A stretch of 5,614 nt of DNA from positions 1-5,614 of the forward strand of contig JAUVVT010000166.1 in NCBI GenBank assembly GCA_030604505.1, given 5' to 3'. The notes beneath the pieces were generated by a model. It was not told where the DNA came from and searched no databases. It saw only the letters and a program-made list of their open reading frames with translations. The translations under genes and the position numbers were made by a program. Source of the stretch: a bacterium. GTDB lineage: Bacteria; SM23-31; JAUVVT01. Positions 1 through 5,474 of the stretch are shown one piece after another (the stretch's first letter is position 1; every line of letters starts with the position of its first letter).

Positions 1-97
1 ATTTTCTGTTAATATATTTAATTCGAGCTGGATCGTTTGGTTCAGCTTGAGCATAGGTGGATACTCCTTTTATTACCCATAAAAGTTTTTTATCCAT
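1..97 (-). CDS. Partial unknown protein, N-terminal end, runs off left edge
   Basis: Reading leftward from the ATG at 97-95, an open frame of 32 codons continues to the window edge. It begins MDKKLLWVIKG and contains AEPNDPARIKYINRK near the edge. I do not recognise the family; there is no signal peptide. The start is uncertain. The ATG overlaps the -10 box of a good promoter (TTGACA-N16-TAGAAT, minus strand), so a transcript from that promoter would begin inside the frame. A second ATG at 54-52, in another frame (MLKLNQTIQ...), has a GGAG Shine-Dalgarno at 67-64 with 9-base spacing and is also open to the edge. Either could be the true start. The gene diverges from the MNT/HEPN pair. Confidence 0.35.
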   Translation of the reverse strand, partial: MDKKLLWVIKGVSTYAQAEPNDPARIKYINRK

Positions 98-123
98 TCT
101 ATGCTCTTTTTTTTAAATGTCAA
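96..123 (-). promoter_or_regulatory. Sigma70-type promoter for leftward gene
   Basis: On the minus strand, TTGACA (123-118) and TAGAAT (101-96) are separated by 16 bases that include an A8 tract. Both hexamers are near consensus. A block sharing TAGTTGACATTTA and GCATAGAATG recurs in inverted orientation at 5504-5526. Confidence 0.5.
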
Positions 124-147
124 CTAAAAATTATACTACCACAGTTA

Positions 148-153
148 TATAAT
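148..153 (+). promoter_or_regulatory. -10 box for the MNT/HEPN operon
   Basis: A perfect TATAAT lies 14 bases before the ATG at 168; no convincing -35 box is visible. The same string CAGTTATATAA (142-152) recurs at 1078-1088 before the decayed propeller gene. Transcription from here would give a leader of only about 8 bases, so translation may be nearly leaderless; the only weak Shine-Dalgarno-like string is AGAAG at 154-158. Confidence 0.4.
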
Positions 154-167
154 AGAAGAAATAAAAA

Positions 168-485
168 ATGTCAATAAAAAATTTAAGTCATCGAGAGACT
201 GAAATATTGAATGGTATAATAAAAGTGCTTAAAAAATATATTGATCCTGAACGAATTATACTCTTTGGCTCAAGGGCAAAACCCAAATTCAGCAAAAATT
301 CTGATTTTGATTTTGTAGTTGATGAGGAGAAAGTCGATACAAGAAAAGAAAGAAAAATTAAGGAAGAGATTGAGAAAATATCAGGTCTTTATAAGGTTGA
401 TATTATATTTTTAAAATCTGTTGAAGAGGAATTTAAAAATATTGTATTAAAAACAGGAAAGATAATTTATGAAAGATATTCTTGA
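168..485 (+). CDS. MNT-type minimal nucleotidyltransferase (MntA-like antitoxin)
   Basis: This 105-residue protein belongs to the minimal nucleotidyltransferase family (HI0073/MntA type). It shows the catalytic signature GSX10DXD exactly: G34-S35, ten residues, then D46-F-D48. A likely third metal-binding Asp is D78 in YKVDII. The length is typical of this single-domain family. It overlaps the following HEPN gene by 17 bases, so the two are probably translationally coupled. In characterised MntA/HepT pairs the nucleotidyltransferase neutralises the HEPN ribonuclease by adding AMP units to a tyrosine near its active site; by analogy this gene would encode the antitoxin. That role is inferred. 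The alternative is the less well understood HI0073/HI0074 nucleotidyltransferase complex with an unknown small substrate. A cytoplasmic location is expected, since no signal sequence is present. Confidence 0.9.
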   Translation: MSIKNLSHRETEILNGIIKVLKKYIDPERIILFGSRAKPKFSKNSDFDFVVDEEKVDTRKERKIKEEIEKISGLYKVDIIFLKSVEEEFKNIVLKTGKIIYERYS

Positions 486-855
486 ATATTCTATACAAAG
501 GATGGAAAGTGCTTTTTTAAAATTGAAAGATGGTGCAGAAATAGCGAAAAATGACCTTGAAAAAGACGGTGTAATCCAGAGGTTTGAATTTACATTTGAG
601 TTATTATGGAAAACCTTAAAAATATTTTTTGAATATCAAGGCATTGAAGTTAAAACTCCAAGAGACAGCTTAAAAGAATCATTTCGAATTGAAATCGTTG
701 AAGATGAAGAGATTTTTCTTGATATGCTTGAAGATAGAAGTAGAACATCGCACATATATGATAAGGAAACATCAGAAGAGATATTTAAGAGAATTAAAGC
801 AAATTACATTTGTGTAATCGAGAAAGTTTTAGAAAAACTAAAGAGCAAATTATAA
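469..855 (+). CDS. HEPN protein, HI0074 family (HepT-like toxin candidate)
   Basis: This 128-residue helical protein matches the HI0074 nucleotidyltransferase substrate-binding family (NTase_sub_bind, HEPN superfamily). The family's conserved aromatic stretch is visible as QRFEFTFELLWKTLK (residues 37-51). The motif RSRTSHIY gives R90-X4-H95-X-Y97, an exact RX4HXY. In HepT toxins R and H are the RNase residues and Y is the tyrosine modified by MntA. The ATG lies inside the upstream gene, with AGGA (455-458) 10 bases before it. The gene order is nucleotidyltransferase then HEPN, followed by a terminator at 895-923, so the pair is a closed two-gene operon. RNase or toxin activity is inferred; HI0074 itself was first described as a partner or substrate-binding subunit. 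Confidence 0.88.
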   Translation: MKDILEYSIQRMESAFLKLKDGAEIAKNDLEKDGVIQRFEFTFELLWKTLKIFFEYQGIEVKTPRDSLKESFRIEIVEDEEIFLDMLEDRSRTSHIYDKETSEEIFKRIKANYICVIEKVLEKLKSKL

Positions 856-894
856 GACTTTTATAATTAGTAGTCTGGCTTGTCCTGCGGATTG

Positions 895-923
895 GTGTTG
901 TCTCCAACACACTTTTTTCTTTT
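895..923 (+). terminator. Rho-independent terminator of the MNT/HEPN operon
   Basis: GTGTTG (895-900) and CAACAC (905-910) form a perfect 6-bp stem around a TCTC loop. A T-rich tail follows (ACTTTTTTCTTTT). It sits 40 bases after the HEPN stop codon. The stem is short, so it may be weak. Confidence 0.6.
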
Positions 924-940
924 GCATAGTCAATAAACAC

Positions 941-1021
941 ATGTCATTGCAATTCCGAACTATCGGGACTACACTACTGAAGATGTGATTTCCTAATCCC
1001 GAAAACTCGGAACAATCTCAT
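941..1021. repeat. Compound palindromic intergenic repeat (ATTGC...CAATCTCAT type)
   Basis: The outer ends ATGTCATTG (941-949) and CAATCTCAT (1013-1021) are inverted with 7 of 9 matches. Inside, TTCCGA (953-958) pairs with TCGGAA (1007-1012) and TCGGGA (963-968) with TCCCGA (997-1002). The 16-base arms match at 13 positions, and each arm can also fold locally. This layout resembles the REP-like GTCATTGC...GCAATCTCA repeats seen between genes in many bacterial genomes (recalled, not searched). A partial second copy lies at 2003-2034. No gene is visible in 856-1114. Confidence 0.6.
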
Positions 1022-1059
1022 ATTAAAAATATCAGCGTTAGTTATGTTTTTCCTATAAA

Positions 1060-1089
1060 TTGAAATTTACTTAAGTTCAGTTATATAAA
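1060..1089 (+). promoter_or_regulatory. Promoter of the decayed beta-propeller gene
   Basis: TTGAAA (1060-1065) and TATAAA (1084-1089) are 18 bases apart, placing the start of transcription around 1096. A GAGG Shine-Dalgarno (1105-1108) is 6 bases before the ATG at 1115, so that ATG is preferred over the one at 1103, which itself overlaps the Shine-Dalgarno. Confidence 0.45.
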
Positions 1090-1114
1090 TTAAATATTAC
1101 GTATGAGGAAAAAT

Positions 1115-1841
1115 ATGAAAATAAAAAATAATATATACGCTGTAATTATTTTAACATTATTTATTTTTATATGCCTGAATACAACATTTGCCCAAATTGA
1201 GCGGTTTCTCCCCCGGCAGGGAGGAACAACCGAAATATGGCGTATAACCAATGATCCAACAATGCGGGACTGGTCGAATTACCATAATACAGATGCCCGG
1301 AGTCCGGATGGCAGATATTTATGTTATGTGCATCAAGACCCATATATGGCAAGAATTTCTTTCTCATACGAGGCTCACGCTTCTTCGGAGATTTACATTT
1401 ATGACTTGTACAAGAACAAGGCTGTAAGAGTGGATAATGGTAGCAAACCAAGATGGGCAAACAATCACAGTTGCTTCTATTATGATTCAAAGATGTCATC
1501 AGTCCTTGTCGGGAGACGGTCTCTATCATCTATATGGCAATTCACTGATGAGCGGTAGAAAGTGGAACGAATCCTTCCCAAGTAATTTACATATACTTAC
1601 AGCGATAAGTTGCGGAGACATTAATCCTTGCGGACGCAGCGGTAGATGGATTTGTGGTAGCGGAAATCGTAGCTCATTATAGGTAGCAGACTTCTGTTCC
1701 GGAGACGGAAGAAAATATTTAGAGGCTGCACTTTCTTATATTCATGATTCTGACAAATTCAATTATAGTCACGGCTCAGCTCTGCATGATAATGACGCCA
1801 AGGGTAGTCCGAATGGGAGAAAGAGGTTACTGCCGGTGTAA
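1115..1841 (+). pseudogene. Decayed secreted PD40/WD40-type beta-propeller protein
   Basis: From the ATG at 1115 the protein has a clear signal peptide: a basic start, a hydrophobic core at residues 7-21 and likely cleavage after TTFA (residue 26). A beta-propeller blade motif of the TolB/PD40 kind follows, TDARSPDGRYLCYV (residues 59-72). This frame ends at a TAG (1556-1558). Propeller-like sequence resumes in the +1 frame (GDGLYHLYGNS, then CGDINPCGRSGRWICGSGN), so a frameshift lies near 1490-1515. That second frame is cut by a TAG at 1680-1682, continues as NYSHGSALHDNDAKGSPNGR and ends at TAA 1839-1841. The remnant would be about 240 residues, short for a complete propeller enzyme. The nearest family I can suggest is oligogalacturonate lyase-like propellers; this is tentative. 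Sequencing or assembly error is an alternative to true decay, but it would need several separate errors. Confidence 0.7.
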
Positions 1842-1976
1842 AACGCAGGTCTTAACCGAAAATATATTACAATTGAAAATACTTGATTTTTTTGAAATAG
1901 TAAAGTATATTGGTTATCAAATATAACTATTTACCATTCTATAAACTATCATTGATTCCACAGAATATTTATACTC

Positions 1977-2073
1977 GAAACTGCTGAAAAATTAGATTAC
2001 TATCCCGATACTTCGGGGGACGTGGCAATATCATTTTAAAATCAGCTGTTTAATAGACTTTTTCAGCAGTCTC
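1977..2073. mobile_element. 97-base element with 15-base inverted repeats (MITE-like or solo IS remnant)
   Basis: GAAACTGCTGAAAAA (1977-1991) and TTTTTCAGCAGTCTC (2059-2073) are inverted repeats matching at 14 of 15 positions, with 12 consecutive perfect bases. The interior is noncoding and includes a partial copy of the palindromic repeat at 2003-2034. I see no convincing target-site duplication. It could be a miniature transposable element, the fused ends of a deleted insertion sequence, or a long-looped regulatory hairpin in the leader of the isomerase gene. The rest of 1842-2132 is AT-rich noncoding DNA with a weak nested hairpin at about 1894-1934 (AAATAGT...ACTATTT). Confidence 0.45.
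2003..2034. repeat. Partial second copy of the palindromic intergenic repeat
   Basis: CCCGA (2004-2008) and TCGGG (2013-2017) form a small hairpin with a 4-base loop. It is followed by GACGTGG and CAATATCAT (2026-2034), which differs by one base from CAATCTCAT at 1013-1021. Only the right half of the family pattern is clear. It lies inside the inverted-repeat element at 1977-2073. Confidence 0.5.
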
Positions 2074-2120
2074 ACTTAATAATAATATGTAAATATAAAT
2101 CATCAAAATAATCATAACAA

Positions 2121-2126
2121 AAGGAG
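2121..2126 (+). promoter_or_regulatory. Strong ribosome binding site for the TIM-barrel gene
   Basis: AAGGAG ends 6 bases before the ATG at 2133, which fixes this start. A TATAAA at 2094-2099 could serve as a -10 box, but no clear -35 accompanies it. Confidence 0.7.
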
Positions 2127-2132
2127 ACGGCT

Positions 2133-3050
2133 ATGATTAAAAGACGTGAATTTTTGACCGGTGGTGCAGTGGCATTAGCCGGTATCTCAACTGTTTCTAA
2201 ATTTGCAGGCAAAACTTCTGCTGCTGTAAAACATTCTTTCAAATTGAAGTATGCACCTCATGCTTCAGGTTTGGTGAGGTATATAAAAAATATGCCGGAC
2301 CGCTTGGATGAATGCGCATCATACGGATTTAAAGCATTCGAGTATAACGGATTGGCGGGGGATACCCATAAACAGGCAGAAGAACTTAAAAAAAGAATGG
2401 ATAAACTTGGTATGGAAATGGGCGTATTTACTGCAAATCCCAACGGATGGAAAAAAACAGGTTTGGTCAATCCTGAACAGCGTTCCGCATTTCTTGATGA
2501 GTTGAAAAGGTCTATGACCTATGTTGATATTACTCAAAACAAATTTGTCACAATCATTACTGGATCCGGATATGAGAAAGCTACAAGAGGTGAGCAGATT
2601 GCCAATCTGATAGATACTCTTCGCTACGCTTCTGATATTGCAGAAAGGCATAATGTTACACTTTGCGTTGAACCTCTGAATGTTCTCGTTGACCACCCGG
2701 GCTATTTTCTTTCATACTCGGATGAAGCATATCAAATATTAAAGGGAGTCAACAGGCAAAATATAAAAATGCTGTTCGATATATATCACCAGCAGATAAT
2801 GGAAGGAAATCTTATTAACAATATTCGCAAATTTCAAGACGAAATCAGCACCTTTCATGTAGGCGATAATCCCGGACGCCATGAACCGGGATCAGGTGAA
2901 ATCAATTATAGAAATGTATTTAAAGCAATATATGAAATCGGGCATAAAGGATTTCTCGGTCTTGAATTTAGCGCATCAAGTGACAATGGAAAACCTGAAG
3001 GATTTAAAAAGGTGGTGCAGTCTATCGTTGATGCTGATAATTTCTTATAA
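2133..3050 (+). CDS. Tat-exported hydroxypyruvate isomerase-like TIM-barrel protein
   Basis: This 305-residue protein belongs to the xylose isomerase-like TIM-barrel (AP endonuclease family 2) group and is closest by eye to hydroxypyruvate isomerase. Residues 1-31 form a twin-arginine signal (KRREFLTGG, then a hydrophobic Ala/Gly-rich stretch ending near TSAA), so it is probably exported folded with its metal. Family motifs are CVEPLN (E180), FDIYHQQIMEG (D216, H219), FHVGDNPGRHEPGSGEINY (H242, D245) and LGLEF (E278). E180, D216, H242 and E278 fit the expected metal-binding and catalytic set. The true substrate is unknown; export makes a sugar or oligosaccharide-derived ketose or aldose isomerase or epimerase more likely than cytoplasmic hydroxypyruvate metabolism. 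It is followed after 77 bases, with no terminator, by the GH97 gene, suggesting one operon. Confidence 0.88.
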   Translation: MIKRREFLTGGAVALAGISTVSKFAGKTSAAVKHSFKLKYAPHASGLVRYIKNMPDRLDECASYGFKAFEYNGLAGDTHKQAEELKKRMDKLGMEMGVFTANPNGWKKTGLVNPEQRSAFLDELKRSMTYVDITQNKFVTIITGSGYEKATRGEQIANLIDTLRYASDIAERHNVTLCVEPLNVLVDHPGYFLSYSDEAYQILKGVNRQNIKMLFDIYHQQIMEGNLINNIRKFQDEISTFHVGDNPGRHEPGSGEINYRNVFKAIYEIGHKGFLGLEFSASSDNGKPEGFKKVVQSIVDADNFL

Positions 3051-3112
3051 ACCAAAAATTACAGCAAAATAAGATATAAAAAACATTTAAAAAAAAGCAT
3101 CAAGTAAAACAC

Positions 3113-3118
3113 AGGTGA
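3113..3118 (+). promoter_or_regulatory. Ribosome binding site for the GH97 gene
   Basis: AGGTGA ends 9 bases before the ATG at 3128. The 3051-3127 gap contains no obvious hairpin terminator, supporting co-transcription with the upstream isomerase-like gene. Confidence 0.55.
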
Positions 3119-3127
3119 AAAAGAGCT

Positions 3128-5146
3128 ATGCCCGAAAAAAAGAAAAATATTCTAAAATTGACTGGTATAATTTTTATCTGCACTCTGATATTTATCCCAT
3201 TCCAGAATTCAAAAATGTTTGCCAAAACCTATACTCTCTCATCACCCGATAAAAAAATACAGGTAAAAATATCAATTAAAGGAAGACTGGAACCACATCC
3301 TTCTGGAAATAGACTGTATTATTCAGTCTCTTTTAAGGGTAAGGAAATCATTCTTGACTCACCTTTTGGTATTGATTTCAAAGATTTACCACCACTGGCA
3401 AAAGACCTTGTCATAAAAAATGCGAATAACCGCACGATAAATGACAGATGGGAAGCAGTTTACGGCAAAAGCAAATATATTACCGACCACTGCAATAAAC
3501 TTCGTCTCTTTCTTGAAGAGACAAAATCACCCAATCGGCGGTTAGAGATTATATTTCGTGCTTATAATGATGGTGTGGCATTTCGTTATTTTCTCCCGGA
3601 GCAGCCGGTGATTAAAAAATTTAAATTAACAAACGAGCGAACGGAATTTCACTTTGCCGCAAATCATACGGTATGGGCGGCACAATACGGCACCTATGTC
3701 GGGCATCAGGAGGCTACATTTGATAAAATAAATCTAAGCAAAATTTCCTCATCCTCGATAATCGGTCTGCCGCTGCTTGTTCAGGTCAATAAATCCTGCT
3801 GTGTTGCCCTGACGGAAGCTAACCTAACAGACTGGGCTGGTATGTATCTGAGAGGAACAGGCACAAAACCAAATGCACTTGTTACCACGTTTTCTCCTCG
3901 TCCTGATGAACCGGGCGTTCTGTTAAGAGCAAAAACACCGCATTACTCACCATGGCGGGTGATTATGGTCGGGGAAAAACCCGGAGACCTGATTGAATCC
4001 AATATTATTCTCAATCTTAACGAACCCTGCGCCATTAATGACCTCTCATGGATTCTCCCGGGTAAATCTGCATGGGATAGATGGTGGTGCGGTGAATACG
4101 CACCGGATATCGATTTTAAGCTGGGAATGGACACAGCTTCAATGAAGTATTTTACACAGTTTGCCGCCGATATGGGTTTTGAGTATGTTCTTGTCGATTG
4201 GTGGTGGTATGGCGACCCATTAGACCCAAATTCCGATATTACCACAGTAACACCCGAACTCGATTTGCAGGAACTCTTGAGATTTGCAAAAACAAAAAAT
4301 GTAAAGGTATTACTATGGCTGCGGTGGAATCATGCAAACAAACAAATGAACAAAGCTTTTCCTTTATATGAAAAATGGGGTATTTCAGGTGTTAAGATTG
4401 ATTTTATGCAGAGGGACGACCAGGAAATGGTAAATTTTTATCACAGGGTAGTAAAAAAAGCAGCAGAACACCGGCTTATGGTAAACTTCCACGGCGCATA
4501 TAAACCAACAGGATTTCGACGCACATATCCAAATTTAATCACGCGCGAGGGAGTGCTTGGAAACGAACATAACAAATGGAGCACAAATGTTACTCCTGAC
4601 CATAACCTGACTTTACCTTTCACACGTATGTTAGCAGGACCTATGGATTTTACTCCGGGCGGTTTTCGTCATGCCACTAAATCTTCATTTAAAGCTCAGA
4701 ATTCAGCCCCCTATGTTATGGGTACGCGATGTCATCAGCTTGCTATGATGGTTGTATATGAAAGTGCACTGCAGGTAATCTGTGATTCTCCATTCAACTA
4801 CAAGGGACAGGCAGGATTGGAATTTTTACGCGTAGTTCCTACTACATGGGATAAGACTAAAGTTTTAAACGGGCAGGTCGGCGATTATATTACTGTTGCT
4901 AGAAAATCCGGTGATGACTGGTTCATTGGAAGTATGACTGATTGGGAAGCACGTGCGTTCAAAATCAAATTAGATTTCCTCGACAATAGAAAATATAATG
5001 CAAATATCTTTAAAGATGCTCCAGATGCAGACGATTATCCAGATAGGTGCAGTAACGATACTATTATACTTACTCAAAAAGATACATTTGAAATTAAAAT
5101 GGCTTCCGGAGGAGGTTGTATAATACATCTATCACCTGTGAAATAA
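3128..5146 (+). CDS. Secreted GH97 glycosidase, retaining (alpha-galactosidase-like) type
   Basis: This 672-residue protein has the full GH97 layout at normal family length. It starts with a signal peptide (hydrophobic core about residues 11-25, possible cleavage after MFA at 32). The N-terminal beta-sandwich follows (to about 305), with the family stretch FRAYNDGVAFRYFLPEQ (143-159) and a likely calcium ligand E230 in LTEANLTDW. The catalytic barrel begins at PGKSAWDRWW (311-320), and a C-terminal beta domain spans about 570-672. Within the barrel, GVKIDFMQRDDQ carries D425 at the position of the nucleophile of retaining GH97 enzymes. NFHGAYKPTG has G456 where inverting SusB-type alpha-glucosidases carry a base Glu. 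REGVLGNE supplies E474 and E480, the latter the likely acid/base. An alpha-galactosidase or related retaining activity is therefore expected rather than SusB-type alpha-glucosidase. It probably acts in the periplasm or at the cell surface, with the upstream Tat-exported isomerase-like protein. Assignments come from recalled family motifs, not an alignment. Confidence 0.93.
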   Translation: MPEKKKNILKLTGIIFICTLIFIPFQNSKMFAKTYTLSSPDKKIQVKISIKGRLEPHPSGNRLYYSVSFKGKEIILDSPFGIDFKDLPPLAKDLVIKNANNRTINDRWEAVYGKSKYITDHCNKLRLFLEETKSPNRRLEIIFRAYNDGVAFRYFLPEQPVIKKFKLTNERTEFHFAANHTVWAAQYGTYVGHQEATFDKINLSKISSSSIIGLPLLVQVNKSCCVALTEANLTDWAGMYLRGTGTKPNALVTTFSPRPDEPGVLLRAKTPHYSPWRVIMVGEKPGDLIESNIILNLNEPCAINDLSWILPGKSAWDRWWCGEYAPDIDFKLGMDTASMKYFTQFAADMGFEYVLVDWWWYGDPLDPNSDITTVTPELDLQELLRFAKTKNVKVLLWLRWNHANKQMNKAFPLYEKWGISGVKIDFMQRDDQEMVNFYHRVVKKAAEHRLMVNFHGAYKPTGFRRTYPNLITREGVLGNEHNKWSTNVTPDHNLTLPFTRMLAGPMDFTPGGFRHATKSSFKAQNSAPYVMGTRCHQLAMMVVYESALQVICDSPFNYKGQAGLEFLRVVPTTWDKTKVLNGQVGDYITVARKSGDDWFIGSMTDWEARAFKIKLDFLDNRKYNANIFKDAPDADDYPDRCSNDTIILTQKDTFEIKMASGGGCIIHLSPVK

Positions 5147-5219
5147 ATTATTTTAGGAATAACTTGAAGAAAACCGATTATTTTATTATAATTGCAGATA
5201 GTTAGCAAAATTCATTATT

Positions 5220-5474
5220 ATGATACAACAAACTTACATCACACCAAATTCTATCGCATATAAATATCCGAAGTCTTTATCTATCCACATAGGATACCAG
5301 GTTAGGGAAAAAGCTTCTGTGCTCAATTATCAGAAATCCTTATCAGTCAGCATGCAGAAGTCGGTCAGACAAAAAGCAAAGATACGTGATGACTTAAAAG
5401 CCGGAGGAACTTTGGTTAAAAAATTTGAAGCCAAACTAACAAAAGACGGTATAAAAATAAACCTAATAAAATAA
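5220..5474 (+). CDS. Doubtful small ORF, possible C-terminal gene remnant
   Basis: An 84-codon frame lies 73 bases after the GH97 stop, but no Shine-Dalgarno precedes its ATG and the first half (KYPKSLSIHIGYQVREK) has low-quality composition. The last 30 residues (DLKAGGTLVKKFEAKLTKD, then GIKINLIK) look more protein-like and resemble the closing strands of a secreted beta-sandwich domain such as malectin-like or carbohydrate-binding modules; this is only an impression. It may be the tail of a decayed gene, with the upstream part out of frame or lost. The other two frames here contain stops. I would not treat it as an expressed gene without homologues. Confidence 0.3.
   Translation: MIQQTYITPNSIAYKYPKSLSIHIGYQVREKASVLNYQKSLSVSMQKSVRQKAKIRDDLKAGGTLVKKFEAKLTKDGIKINLIK

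Noticed and set aside
1167..1529. Minus-strand 120-codon open frame opposite the propeller pseudogene
   Set aside because: It mirrors the propeller coding strand, is Cys/Pro-rich without any recognisable domain, and has no ribosome binding site.
1744..1926. Plus-strand 60-codon open frame after the pseudogene stop
   Set aside because: It runs out of frame with the propeller-like remnant and its translation shows no protein-like pattern.
1894..1934. AT-rich nested hairpin considered as a terminator
   Set aside because: The stem is almost all A/T and no T-tract follows at the right distance, so it is not a convincing terminator.
2319..2696. Minus-strand 125-codon open frame inside the isomerase-like gene
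   Set aside because: The plus strand encodes clear family motifs across the same bases; the antisense frame is a shadow.
3943..4245. Minus-strand 100-codon open frame inside the GH97 gene
   Set aside because: It is antisense to the well-supported GH97 domain boundary and has no start signals.
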